Part shown: positions 8,070-16,406 of the stretch, piece after piece
Position numbering within the stretch: position 1 is the first letter of the stretch
Layout of the letters: each line of letters begins with the position of its first letter
Assembly (NCBI GenBank): GCA_028285625.1
Contig: JANQOX010000001.1
Location: forward strand, 62,001 to 126,000
Source of the DNA: Myxococcota bacterium
Lineage (GTDB): Bacteria > Myxococcota_A > UBA9160 > UBA6930
Direction: 5' to 3'
Length of the DNA: 64,000 nucleotides
Made by a program: the position numbers and the translations under genes
The notes under the pieces: generated by a model
Databases searched by the model: none
What the model was told of the DNA's origin: nothing
What the model saw: the letters and a program-made list of their open reading frames with translations, nothing else

Positions 8070-8101
8070 GATGTCATACATCGTATTACATCAGAAGGCA
8101 A
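8070..8101. promoter_or_regulatory. Divergent promoter with imperfect 23-bp dyad
   Basis: GATGTCATAC (8070-8079), ATC, GTATTACATC (8083-8092) form 10-bp arms with one mismatch in a strikingly A+T-rich patch. On the minus strand TTGCCT (plus 8096-8101) and TATGAC (plus 8073-8078), 17 bp apart, give a promoter for the hydrolase whose -10 lies inside the dyad. A repressor bound here would block both divergent genes. The regulator is unknown. Confidence 0.55.
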
Positions 8102-8105
8102 CCTC

Positions 8106-8495
8106 ATGGACGCCCACGCCGAAGTAGCCCACGATCCGGGCGCCATGGCCAAGCGGCGCTCCCGACCCAAGGTTCCCCACAACCCCTTGAACAAGCCCCT
8201 GCTCGGGGCCTGGCTGGCCGTGCTCGCGATCGGGGGCATCGCCGCGCTGGCCGATGTCCAGGCCGACCTGTCGAGGCTCATGCTGCCCCTGGTGCTGCTG
8301 CTGGGTCTGGTCTCGACTGCCTGGACCGCGATGTGCTGGAAGCTCGGCTGCGTGGCCATGCCCGACCACATGGGTCGGGTCCACCACTACTTCCGCGCGC
8401 ACGGCCCGGTGGGCTTCTACGTCGTCTCGCTGATCTACGCGTCCATGTGTGCAGGCCTAGTGGCCTACCCGACCATGGTGCTGCTCGGTCTCTGA
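8106..8495 (+). CDS. Small integral membrane protein, unknown function
   Basis: The 129-residue product has a basic N-terminal region (MAKRRSRPKVPHNPLNKP) and hydrophobic helices at about 31-50, 55-78 and 100-128. AAGG sits 7 nt before the ATG. No characterised family is recognised. It is expressed divergently from an alpha/beta hydrolase across a 41-bp operator-bearing gap, so the two are probably co-regulated. Confidence 0.6.
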   Translation: MDAHAEVAHDPGAMAKRRSRPKVPHNPLNKPLLGAWLAVLAIGGIAALADVQADLSRLMLPLVLLLGLVSTAWTAMCWKLGCVAMPDHMGRVHHYFRAHGPVGFYVVSLIYASMCAGLVAYPTMVLLGL

Positions 8496-8525
8496 ACGCG
8501 GGGGGCCCGTCCGCCGTGGTCCCGA

Positions 8526-9593
8526 TCAGAGCACCTCGTCGATCGGGATCGCGCGGCCCTCGCTGGCCGAACGTTCGGCGGCGGCGCCCATGGCGACCGC
8601 CCACAGGCCGTCGCGGGCCGTGACCGCGGGCTCACCGCCCTCGAGCACGGCCTGCCGGAACGCCATGTGCGCGGCGAAGGTGCTGCCGTGGTGCACGCCC
8701 GCCGCCAGCACGTCGGCATCGACCTCGACGCGCTCGGTGCGCACGTCGCGCGGGTTGCGCCGGCCGACGACGAGCGTCGACTCCGGGACGAAGCACTCGA
8801 CCTTTCCGGCATCGCCCGTGGCTGCGATCTCCTGCTCGTTGCGCGAGGCCTCGGCAAACATGCAGAGGTCGAGGAGCCCCCGTGCGCCGCTCGCGAAGTC
8901 CACGGTCACGAATCCGTTGTCCAGGATGTCGGGGCGTTCTCCGTCGTAGCGCTCTTCGAGGTGGTTCACGTCCATGCCGGCGGACGCGTACACGCGCACG
9001 GGGTCGGAGGCCGTGATCAGTCGCATCAGGTCGAAGAAGTGGCAGCACTTCTCGACGAAGGTGCCCCCGGTATTGCGATTGAAGCGGTTCCAGTCGCCCA
9101 CCTTCGGCAAGAACGGGTACCGGTGCTCGCGAATCGCCACCATCTTGAGCGTTCCGATCGTGCCGGCGCGCACTTCCTCGACGAGGCGTGCGATCGGCGC
9201 CATGTAGCGGTACTCCATGCCCACCCAGAAGACGCCGGGGTGCTTCTCGGCTTGTTCGGTCACCCGACGGGCGTCGTCCACCGTCGTGCAGAGGGGCTTC
9301 TCGCAGAGCACGTGCTTGCCGCTCGCGAAGACGTCTGCGAGAACGTCCGCATGCGTGTGGTTCGGACTCGCCACGACCACTGCATCGACGGCTTCGTCCG
9401 CGAGCAGGTCGCGGTGGTCCTCGTAGCCGCGCGCGGCTTCGCCGATCAGCTGCGACGTCCACCAGCGCTGCTCGCTCGAGGGATCCGAATACGCGGTCAC
9501 CTCGGCACCCGGCACCAGTGCCAGGTTGCGCGCGTGCTCGTGGCCCATCATCCCGGTGCCGATGATTCCGTAGCGAACGGTGCGATCAGCCAA
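8526..9593 (-). CDS. Gfo/Idh/MocA-family NAD(P)-dependent oxidoreductase
   Basis: The 355-residue enzyme has an N-terminal Rossmann fold (GIIGTGMMG, residues 9-17) and the family signature EKP at 98-100 with the catalytic Lys99, followed by the C-terminal alpha/beta substrate domain (GGTFVEKCCHFFDLMR). Members oxidise or reduce sugars, inositols and related polyols. Its ATG overlaps the end of the upstream SsuD-like gene by 8 bases, so it is the third gene of a minus-strand operon (AKR, LLM enzyme, Gfo). The substrate is unknown; the operon suggests stepwise oxidation of one compound. Confidence 0.88.
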   Translation of the reverse strand: MADRTVRYGIIGTGMMGHEHARNLALVPGAEVTAYSDPSSEQRWWTSQLIGEAARGYEDHRDLLADEAVDAVVVASPNHTHADVLADVFASGKHVLCEKPLCTTVDDARRVTEQAEKHPGVFWVGMEYRYMAPIARLVEEVRAGTIGTLKMVAIREHRYPFLPKVGDWNRFNRNTGGTFVEKCCHFFDLMRLITASDPVRVYASAGMDVNHLEERYDGERPDILDNGFVTVDFASGARGLLDLCMFAEASRNEQEIAATGDAGKVECFVPESTLVVGRRNPRDVRTERVEVDADVLAAGVHHGSTFAAHMAFRQAVLEGGEPAVTARDGLWAVAMGAAAERSASEGRAIPIDEVL

Positions 9594-10662
9594 CCGGAGA
9601 CTCCTCGGCGAAGAGCGCGCCGTGGTCGAGGCGCGGCAGGACGTGACGGGCGAAGAGGTCGCACTCGGCGGCGTGCGGGTAGCCCGAGAGGATGAAGGCC
9701 TCGATCCCGAGGGCCTGGTAGGCCTCTAGCTTCGCGAGCACCTGGTCGGGGTCGCCCACGATGGCGGCGCCGCAACCCGACCGCGCGCGCCCGACGCCGG
9801 TCCAGAGGTTCTCCTCGACGAACCCGTCGCCCTCGGCACTTTCTCGCAGCTGGGCCTGGCGCGAGACGCCGACGGACTGGCTGTCGAGGGACTGCTTGCG
9901 GATCGACTCTCCAGTCACGTCGTCGAGCTTCGAGACGAGCCGCGCCGCGGCGAGCCTCGCCTCGGTCTCGGTCTCGCGCACGATCACGTGGGCGCGATAG
10001 CCGAAGCGAAGCGTGCGCCCGTGCTTGGCGGCGCGCGCGCGCATGTCTTCGAGGATCGACTCCACCTGGGGCAGGGTGTCGGGCCACATCAGGAAGACGT
10101 CGGCTCCGGCCGCCGCGACTTCGCGCGCGGGCTCGGAGATGCCGCCAAAGTAGAACGGCGGGCAGCGCCCCGAGACGGTGCGTGCCGCCGGCGGATCGAG
10201 GGAGAGGTCGAAGTGCTCGCCATGAAAGTCGACGGGCTTGCCGTCGAGCAGCGTGCGCAGCACCTGCATCACCTCGAGGCTCCGCCCGTAGCGCGGCTCG
10301 CTCGCCATCGCCTGGCCGGGCATGTCCGAAGAGATGATGTTCACCGTGAGACGGCCGGCGAGCATCTGGTCGAGGGTGGCGAGCTGGCGCGCCAGCTGCG
10401 GCGGCCAGAGTTCGCCGCACCGCACCGCCACGAGCAGCTGGATCTGCCGCAGCATGGGGGCCACGCCCCCGGCGAAGGCGACCGAGTCGATCCCGAGTCC
10501 GTAGCCCGAGGGCAGCAGGATGTTGTCGTAGCCATGGCGGTCCGCGGTGAGCACGAGGTTGCGGCAGTGCTCCCATGAAGAACGCAGCGCCGGCTCGGGG
10601 ACGCCGAGAAACTCGTAGTCGTCGTCGCAGAGGGCCGAGAACCAGCTGACTTCGCACGTCAT
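9586..10662 (-). CDS. LLM-class flavin-dependent monooxygenase, alkanesulfonate monooxygenase (SsuD)-like
   Basis: The 358-residue product has the luciferase-like TIM-barrel pattern of SsuD-type enzymes: SSWEHCRNLVLTADRHGYD, LLVAVRCGELWPPQLARQ, GRLTVNIISSDMPGQAMASE and FYFGGISEPA. Such enzymes use reduced FMN (or F420 in distant groups) and O2 to desulfonate or oxidise small substrates. The start ATG overlaps the stop of the aldo/keto reductase gene by 4 bases (ATGA), indicating coupled translation. No SsuE-type flavin reductase or sulfonate transporter is nearby, so a sulfonate substrate is not assured. Confidence 0.82.
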   Translation of the reverse strand: MTCEVSWFSALCDDDYEFLGVPEPALRSSWEHCRNLVLTADRHGYDNILLPSGYGLGIDSVAFAGGVAPMLRQIQLLVAVRCGELWPPQLARQLATLDQMLAGRLTVNIISSDMPGQAMASEPRYGRSLEVMQVLRTLLDGKPVDFHGEHFDLSLDPPAARTVSGRCPPFYFGGISEPAREVAAAGADVFLMWPDTLPQVESILEDMRARAAKHGRTLRFGYRAHVIVRETETEARLAAARLVSKLDDVTGESIRKQSLDSQSVGVSRQAQLRESAEGDGFVEENLWTGVGRARSGCGAAIVGDPDQVLAKLEAYQALGIEAFILSGYPHAAECDLFARHVLPRLDHGALFAEESPVG

Positions 10663-11564
10663 GGCAGGGGGACTCCTTCCGAGGCCTGGACGATGGCATA
10701 GACGTCCTCGCGGTCGAGCCGCACGTCGAGCGCGTCGGGCGCGCCCTGGATGCGAGCGAGGTTCATCGACCCGAGCACGGCGACCGGCGCCGAGGGGTGG
10801 GCGAGTACGAACGCGACGCAGAGGGTCGCCCGACTCACACCCTCTCGTTTGGCGATGCGGTCGAGGGTCGAGACGAGTGCGGGGGGGATGCCTTCGCCCG
10901 AGACCAGGCGTCCCCCTGCCAGCGGGCTCCAGGCCAACGGCGTCGTCGCGTGCTGCATGCACTGGTCGAACGTGCCATCGCGCATCGGTGCGAGGTGGGC
11001 GGCCGAGAACTCGGGCTGGTTCGACACGATCGCGAAGGGCAGGTGCGCACGCAGGGCATCGACCTGGGCGGGCGTATGGTTCGAGACGCCGACCTCTCGG
11101 ATCTTGCCCTCGCGGCGAAGCCTGTCGAGCGTGCCCGCGAGTTCGGCGGGGTGCACGTACAGGTCGGGGCGGTGGATCTGGTAGAGATCGACCCGCTCGA
11201 CTCCGAGTCGCTCGAGCGAAGCCTCGCAAGCCGCGCGCAGACCCGCGTCGCTCGAGTCGTAGGGCACGGGCGGGCGGATGCCACCCTTGGTCGCGAGCAC
11301 CATGCGATCGCGAAGGGCCGGCGCCTCGGCCAGCACGCGCCCCAGCAGCTCCTCGGCCGCGCCGAACCCCGAGCCGCCCCAGTCGAGCCCATAGACGTCG
11401 GCGGTGTCGACCAGGTTCATGCCCGCGTCGAGTGCCGCCTCGACCCGCTCGCGTGCTTCGGCGGCCGTCATGTCCACCAGTCGCCAACAGCCGAAGGCCA
11501 GCGGGCCCACCTCGAGATCGGGCCCCAGGGCGCGGTCACCGCGGCGCACCAGGGATTCGCTCAT
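10659..11564 (-). CDS. Aldo/keto reductase
   Basis: The 301-residue AKR has its catalytic tetrad visible as Asp53, Tyr58 (DTADVYGL), Lys93 (ATKGG) and His131 (YQIHRPD). The C-terminal NADPH-binding portion of the barrel is present (VLGSMNLARIQ). It resembles the YdhF/oxidoreductase subgroup. It is the first gene of a tight three-gene operon with the SsuD-like and Gfo/Idh/MocA enzymes. It probably interconverts a carbonyl and alcohol in the same pathway; the substrate is unknown. Confidence 0.88.
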   Translation of the reverse strand: MSESLVRRGDRALGPDLEVGPLAFGCWRLVDMTAAEARERVEAALDAGMNLVDTADVYGLDWGGSGFGAAEELLGRVLAEAPALRDRMVLATKGGIRPPVPYDSSDAGLRAACEASLERLGVERVDLYQIHRPDLYVHPAELAGTLDRLRREGKIREVGVSNHTPAQVDALRAHLPFAIVSNQPEFSAAHLAPMRDGTFDQCMQHATTPLAWSPLAGGRLVSGEGIPPALVSTLDRIAKREGVSRATLCVAFVLAHPSAPVAVLGSMNLARIQGAPDALDVRLDREDVYAIVQASEGVPLP

Positions 11565-11633
11565 GGGGCGAATCCTACCCGAAGACCGACGGCGGCTCTC
11601 TGCCCGCCGTGGCGGTGCGGCCGTGGCTCGGCC

Positions 11634-12929
11634 TCAGGGGAGTTCGAGGCCCTCGACGAGCTCGTCGACGACCACGCGCTCGCCGCTGGCGATGGATCGA
11701 TTGGCGGCAATCCCGGTGAGGATCGACCAGGCGCCGGCGCGGTGATCGGCTGCGCGGCCAAGGGGGTCGTGCTCGGTCGTCTCGGCAAACAGGTCGGCGA
11801 GCAGCAGGGCATCGCCGCCCCCGTGGCTCCCGCCCGTCGCGTCGATGGGAATCTCGCGCGCCCTTTCGAAGTGAGGCTGCAAGGTGATGCGCGTCTTCTC
11901 CTCGTCCATCGCCCCGGAGACCGGACTCGACCCGCTCACATAGCTCGATTCTTCGCAGACGTGGTCGAGTCGCCCGAGGGTCCCGTTGAAGGCGACCGAG
12001 TAGCCCTCGCGCGGGACCGCAGCGTTGAGCGAGTAGCTCATGCGCGCGCCGCTGCGGTAGTCCACCAGTACGGTCATCGTGTCCTCGATGTCGATCTGGT
12101 CGCTGAATACGCACTGGTCGCGGAAGTAGCCGTCGTGGTCCTCGTGGTCGAGGTAGGTGACCGCGAGCAGCTTCTCCGCGCGCAGGTCGAGGCGGAACGG
12201 GCACTGGGCGGCGGGCGCGCAGTCGAGGCAGCGCTCGGAGCGGCTGGTGAGCCCCAGGCGTTCGGCCGTCGCAGGGGTGTAGTAGCCGCGGCCGCCGGAG
12301 GCCTGCACGGCGCTGGGCACACTGTCGAGCCACCAGTTCACCAGATCGAAGTGGTGCGTCGCCTTGTGGACGAGCAGCCCGCCCGAGCTCTGCTTCTCGC
12401 GATGCCACCTTCGGAAGTAGTCGGCGCCGTGCCGGGTGTCGAGCAGCCAATGGAAGTCGACCGAGAGCACCTGCCCGATCGCGCCGGAGGCGAGCAGCTG
12501 CTTGACCTGCGCGCGATACGGCGAGTAGCGGTAGTTGAATGCGACACGGCAGCGCCGGCCCGTGGCGCGCTCGGTATCGAGGATTCGCTGCAGGCTCGGC
12601 GCGTCGATCGTGAGGGGCTTCTCCGAGATGACGTCGCAGCCGTGCTCCATCGCTCGACATACGTAGGCCGCATGATCCCGATCCGGTGTCGTCACGATCA
12701 CGCAATCCGGACGGGTCTCGATCAGCATGCGGTCGAAGTCTTCGGCGGCGTAGCCCGGCGCCGACGCTCCCGCGCCGCGTGCCCAATCGACCCGATGCGC
12801 GAGCCGGCCGGCGTTCACGTCACAGAGCCCCACCAGTTCGGCCTGCTCCGTGTGGTCGCGAACCACGGCCAGCGAAAACAGCCACGACCGCAGCCCGAGC
12901 CCGACCTGGGCGTATCGCTTGCGTGCCAT
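11634..12929 (-). CDS. Gfo/Idh/MocA-family oxidoreductase with internal Cys cluster
   Basis: The protein has 431 residues from ATG 12929. It carries a Rossmann N-terminus and EKP signature (103-105), then a long C-terminal domain. An insertion contains CxxC(x5)C (Cys234, Cys237, Cys243: RCLDCAPAAQCPF), seen in a subgroup of this family and possibly a structural metal site. THHFDLVNWW supplies the conserved catalytic His region. The frame is open for 22 more codons, but the MARKRYAQVGLG start fits the family. It lies 69 bp upstream of the AKR operon on the same strand and may belong to the same pathway. Confidence 0.85.
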   Translation of the reverse strand: MARKRYAQVGLGLRSWLFSLAVVRDHTEQAELVGLCDVNAGRLAHRVDWARGAGASAPGYAAEDFDRMLIETRPDCVIVTTPDRDHAAYVCRAMEHGCDVISEKPLTIDAPSLQRILDTERATGRRCRVAFNYRYSPYRAQVKQLLASGAIGQVLSVDFHWLLDTRHGADYFRRWHREKQSSGGLLVHKATHHFDLVNWWLDSVPSAVQASGGRGYYTPATAERLGLTSRSERCLDCAPAAQCPFRLDLRAEKLLAVTYLDHEDHDGYFRDQCVFSDQIDIEDTMTVLVDYRSGARMSYSLNAAVPREGYSVAFNGTLGRLDHVCEESSYVSGSSPVSGAMDEEKTRITLQPHFERAREIPIDATGGSHGGGDALLLADLFAETTEHDPLGRAADHRAGAWSILTGIAANRSIASGERVVVDELVEGLELP

Positions 12930-13102
12930 GGTGCGGGCCCCCGTGCCCGCGGGCGCAGCCGAAGCGCTACTGCCCGCCGGCGGCGAGTGTGGCACACCGC
13001 GCCCGCCAGTCGGCGCAGCCCTGCTACCGTGGGCCTCGTGGCAGACTTCATGCGAGGCGACGGTTCGGGGGTCGGTCTGGCCGGGTCGTCGGAGCCCCCG
13101 GC

Positions 13103-13684
13103 GTGAGCGGGCTCGTGGCCGTGGTTTCGGGCGCGCTGCTCTGGACGCTCGCCGAGTACGGTCTGCATCGCTTCGTCTTCCACGAGCTTCCGGGCGGGGC
13201 GCTTGGGGCGCGCGAGCATCGCATGCACCACGCCGATCCCACCTGGTTTGCGCCCTGGACGAAGAAGGCTGCGGCGGCCGTGGCGGTGGTAGCCCTCCTG
13301 CTCCCCGTTTCGTGGCTCGTCGCGGGGCCCGCGCTGGGCCTCTGCTTCACGGCCAGTTTCGTCGGGATGTACCTCACCTATGAGGTGCTCCATCGGCGCG
13401 TCCACACCCACCCACCGCGCGGGGCCTACGGTCGTTGGCGCCGGCGAAATCACCTGGCGCACCACTTCACCGACCCGCGGCGCGCCCATGGCGTGACGTC
13501 GCCCGTCTGGGACCACGTCTTCGGCACGTCGCTCCCGCGGCGACCCGTGCGCGTGCCGGCGCGTCTCGCGCCGCACTGGATGTGCGGGGCGGATGGTGCG
13601 CTGGTTGCGGGCCTCGAGAGCGATTACATCCTGCGCGGCCAGCCGCAGGCCGCAGTGGGCGAGGTCCGCGCAGGCGCGGCCTAG
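13103..13684 (+). CDS. Sterol desaturase/fatty acid hydroxylase-superfamily membrane di-iron enzyme
   Basis: The 193-residue product has the His-box pattern of the superfamily: HRFVFH (22-27), HRMHH (39-43), HRRVHTH (97-103) and HLAHH (117-121) with His129, and two hydrophobic hairpins between the boxes. These ligate a di-iron centre at the membrane surface for O2-dependent lipid hydroxylation or desaturation. Start GTG 13103 overlaps the TGA of a short upstream frame. It is divergent from the Gfo/Idh/MocA gene. The lipid substrate is unknown. Confidence 0.82.
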   Translation: MSGLVAVVSGALLWTLAEYGLHRFVFHELPGGALGAREHRMHHADPTWFAPWTKKAAAAVAVVALLLPVSWLVAGPALGLCFTASFVGMYLTYEVLHRRVHTHPPRGAYGRWRRRNHLAHHFTDPRRAHGVTSPVWDHVFGTSLPRRPVRVPARLAPHWMCGADGALVAGLESDYILRGQPQAAVGEVRAGAA

Positions 13685-13751
13685 CATGTGCCATGGCCGT
13701 GACCGGCCGCATGCGCCGTATCCACCGCGGCAAGGATCAGGAGGCCTCCCC

Positions 13752-14204
13752 GTGAGCTACGTCCCCAAGGACTGGACGCCGACGTCGAGTGCCATCTTCT
13801 ACGACGATCCCCGCGCGGCGATCGCGTGGCTGGGCAAGGCGTTCGGCTTCGAGCCGCGCATCGTGGTCGATGGACCGAACGGCGAGTTGATGCACTCCGA
13901 GCTGGTGTGCGGGGAGGCGGTCATCCAGGTGGCCGGTGCCGGCGGCATGCCGGGCTCGGCGAGCCCTCGAAAGCTGGAAGGCGCCTTCACCCAGTCGCTC
14001 TACGTCTTCGTCCCGGACGTCGATGCGCACTACGCCACCGCCAAGGCCGCGGGGGCCGAGATCGTTCGCGAACTCGAGACCCAGCACTACGGTGACCGCA
14101 CCTACGGCTGCCTCGACTGCGAGGGCCACCCCTGGTACTTCGGTCAGCGCGTCGACGACGAGGCCTGGGCCCGCGCCAACGCCGAGGCCGGTACGGGCGA
14201 CTAG
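13752..14204 (+). CDS. VOC/glyoxalase-fold protein
   Basis: The 150-residue protein has one vicinal-oxygen-chelate unit (AIFYDDPRAAIAWLGKAFGFEPR, YVFVPDVDAHYATAKAAGAEIV, GDRTYGCLDCEGHPWYFGQ). This is the PhnB/YdcC-like subgroup, which often lacks known catalytic activity. CAGGAGG precedes GTG 13752 by 7 nt, which supports that start. It forms a short plus-strand run with two SRPBCC genes. Function is unknown; it may act in binding or resistance to small hydrophobic compounds. Confidence 0.8.
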   Translation: MSYVPKDWTPTSSAIFYDDPRAAIAWLGKAFGFEPRIVVDGPNGELMHSELVCGEAVIQVAGAGGMPGSASPRKLEGAFTQSLYVFVPDVDAHYATAKAAGAEIVRELETQHYGDRTYGCLDCEGHPWYFGQRVDDEAWARANAEAGTGD

Positions 14205-14207
14205 CCC

Positions 14208-14705
14208 TTGGCAGACCATGGCCCCGTGGCCCCGGCCATCGGTCTTCTCCTGGCGGCGGCCTGTCTGGGTTGCAGCTGGGAAACGGAGCACCGTGTTGTG
14301 ATCGACGCACCGCCTTCAGAGGTATGGGCCGTGCTCTCGGACTTCGCGGCCTACCCGCAGTGGAACACCTACTCGACTCGGGCCGAGGGTCCGCTCGAGC
14401 TCGGCGGCGTGGTGACCATCGAGGCGCGGCTCGGCGACGAGGTCCGATCGGTGGACAATCGCATCACCCGACTGGACCCGGGCAGGGCGCTCTGCTGGCA
14501 CAGCTTGAATTGGTACGAATCGCTCGCACGGGGCACGCGCTGTCGATTCCTGGTGCCCAACGCCTCGGGCGGGACCGAGTTTCGCCACCACGAGATCATG
14601 GAAGGCCCGTTGGCGGGTGCCATCGAGTGGATCTACCGAGATCGCATCGAAGCCGGCCTCGCGCAGATGAACGCGGACCTGAAGCGCGCGGTCGAGTCGC
14701 GATGA
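14208..14705 (+). CDS. SRPBCC (START-like) protein with N-terminal lipoprotein-type signal
   Basis: The 165-residue product from TTG 14208 (GTG 14226 is an alternative) has a hydrophobic leader IGLLLAAACLGC that looks like a lipoprotein signal with a non-standard lipobox. It is followed by a complete polyketide-cyclase/dehydrase-like SRPBCC domain (HRVVIDAPPSEVWAVLSDFAAYPQWN). SRPBCC domains bind hydrophobic ligands in a deep cavity and are normally cytosolic, so export is unusual. It lies 3 bp after the VOC gene and before a second SRPBCC gene. Confidence 0.7.
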   Translation: MADHGPVAPAIGLLLAAACLGCSWETEHRVVIDAPPSEVWAVLSDFAAYPQWNTYSTRAEGPLELGGVVTIEARLGDEVRSVDNRITRLDPGRALCWHSLNWYESLARGTRCRFLVPNASGGTEFRHHEIMEGPLAGAIEWIYRDRIEAGLAQMNADLKRAVESR

Positions 14706-14718
14706 GAAGCCTCGTCTA

Positions 14719-15207
14719 GTGTGGTTCGATCTCGAGCCGGTCGGGCTCGACTTTCTGGGCACGGCGCCGCGTCGGTGGGTGGCCGAAGCCCACGTAGCCC
14801 TGCCACGCGACGCCGTCTGGGACGCGTTTCTGGATGCACCGGGGTGGACCCGCTGGTTTCCAGGCGTGTCCGAGGCGTCCTATCCCGGGGGCGTCGCGCC
14901 CTTCGGGCCGGGGACACGGCGCTTCGCCACGGTGGGTCGCCAACGCTTCGAAGAGACGGTTCTTTGCGCCGAGGTCGGGGTCCGGTGGGCCTACCGCATC
15001 GATCGCACGACCGTCCCGCTGGCGCACGCCCAGGTCGAGGCCACCGAGTTCGAGGACGACGGCGAAGGCACCCGGCTTCGTTGGACGCTCGCTGCGCGCC
15101 CGCGGCTGCTCCTGCGGGTGGGGGGCGCCATGATGGGTCGCACCCTGGCCGACCTGCTCGATCGCGCGGCTCGCAACCTCGAGCGCGAGGTCGCCCGGAC
15201 CCCCTAG
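14719..15207 (+). CDS. SRPBCC-family ligand-binding protein
   Basis: The 162-residue single domain has the SRPBCC start (AEAHVALPRDAVWDAFLDAPGWTRWFPGV) and the final long helix (ADLLDRAARNLEREVAR). It begins GTG 14719, 13 bp after the preceding SRPBCC gene. It is predicted cytosolic. No catalytic residues can be assigned; members range from lipid carriers to cyclases. The VOC-SRPBCC-SRPBCC run suggests a common small-molecule theme. Confidence 0.75.
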   Translation: MWFDLEPVGLDFLGTAPRRWVAEAHVALPRDAVWDAFLDAPGWTRWFPGVSEASYPGGVAPFGPGTRRFATVGRQRFEETVLCAEVGVRWAYRIDRTTVPLAHAQVEATEFEDDGEGTRLRWTLAARPRLLLRVGGAMMGRTLADLLDRAARNLEREVARTP

Positions 15208-15291
15208 ACGCGACCAGACTCGCGAAACCTCTCGAATGGGCTCGCGAAGTGGGCACGATTTGCTTTCTTCACGGCCTCACTGGGGGGTGAC

Positions 15292-15927
15292 ATGATTCCG
15301 ACTCGCTGGGCAGCCGTGCTGCTCGTCTTCACGATGGTTCTTGCTTCGGCCTGTGCGTCCACCGGGCGCAAGCGCGTCGAGGCGGCAAACTCCGACATGG
15401 CGCGCTTCCGCAGCGAAGTGGGCGCTGCGCAGCAGCAGATCGAGCTGCTCGACTCGATCATGGGAGCCGTGACGAGGCTCCAGGGCGCCGAGCTGCAGGA
15501 GGCCTATGCCGCCTACGGCAAGGAGACCAAGGTCCTGATGTCCCAGGCCGAGAAGGTGCGCAAGCGCCGCGACGCCATGACGGCATCGGGGTCCGAGTAC
15601 TTCGCCGCCTGGGAGAAGGAGAGCCAGGCGCTGAGCAACCCGTCGCTCCAGCAGGCCGCCACCGAGCGGCGACAGAAGCTGCTGGCCGGCTACTCGAGGC
15701 TCACGAAGGCGATGGACGACACGGGACGCGCCTACCGCCCGTACGAGTCGAGCCTCACCGACATCCGCACCTACCTCGACAACGACCTCACGCCGTCGGG
15801 TGTTCGTGCAATCACGTCGGAGATGAACGAGGCCAAGCAGCAGGGGAGGTCGGTGCACGCACTGCTCGCGCAGGTGCAGCAGGCCACCGCCGAGATCCAG
15901 CAGGCGCTCTCCTCGCAGGGCGGCTGA
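15292..15927 (+). CDS. DUF2959-type lipoprotein
   Basis: The 211-residue product has a lipoprotein signal ending LASAC-ASTG (Cys21), then an alpha-helical, coiled-coil-like body rich in Gln, Lys and Glu. The block KVRKRRDAMTASGSEYFAAWEKE matches the DUF2959 pattern of periplasmic lipoproteins in proteobacteria. A GGGGGG-type ribosome-binding site precedes ATG by 4-5 nt. The function of the family is unknown; the structure suggests a spacer or tether in the envelope. Confidence 0.78.
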   Translation: MIPTRWAAVLLVFTMVLASACASTGRKRVEAANSDMARFRSEVGAAQQQIELLDSIMGAVTRLQGAELQEAYAAYGKETKVLMSQAEKVRKRRDAMTASGSEYFAAWEKESQALSNPSLQQAATERRQKLLAGYSRLTKAMDDTGRAYRPYESSLTDIRTYLDNDLTPSGVRAITSEMNEAKQQGRSVHALLAQVQQATAEIQQALSSQGG

Positions 15928-15940
15928 GGCGGGTGGCTGC

Positions 15941-16405
15941 CTAGGAGAGCCGGACGTCTTCGCGGTTCTCGTCGAGTACCGTCCGGAGGCGATCGAGGCC
16001 CCGGTGGAGCGCACGGATCTCCGAGCGCTTCCACCCCTGGAAGACGCGTGCGCGATCCGGCTCGGTCTTGGCGACGAGTGCATCGCGCAGGCGAACGCCC
16101 TTGCGGGTGACCCGTAGCAGCCGGCTTCGGCCGTCGTTCGGATCCGGGCGGCTCGCCAGCAGCGACATCGCCTCGAGCCGGGCCACCTGCTTGGTCATGC
16201 CGGGCTGCTGCGTCTCGAAGGCCGCCGTCAGCTGGCCGACGGTCCACTCGCGGTCCGGGTCATGGCAGAAGTGGCGCAGCAACACGAAGAGCGGGTAGGG
16301 AAGCCCGGAGTCGCGCAGGATGCGGTTGGTTCGGGTGCGCTGCAGCTGCGCGACGACCCCACACCAGAGCAGGATCTGCTCTTCTTCGGAGCGCGGCGGC
16401 CGCAC
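15941..16405 (-). CDS. MarR-family transcriptional regulator
   Basis: The 154-residue protein has a winged helix between about residues 35 and 100 (LFVLLRHFCHD, WTVGQLTAAFETQQPGMTKQVARLE, RSRLLRVTRKG) and dimerisation helices at both ends. Start GTG 16405 lies one base after the stop of the upstream lipoprotein gene, so they form a coupled pair. The likely operator is the dyad at 16895-16906. MarR proteins typically respond to phenolic or oxidative signals; no ligand can be predicted. Confidence 0.82.
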   Translation of the reverse strand: MRPPRSEEEQILLWCGVVAQLQRTRTNRILRDSGLPYPLFVLLRHFCHDPDREWTVGQLTAAFETQQPGMTKQVARLEAMSLLASRPDPNDGRSRLLRVTRKGVRLRDALVAKTEPDRARVFQGWKRSEIRALHRGLDRLRTVLDENREDVRLS

Positions 16406-16406
16406 C

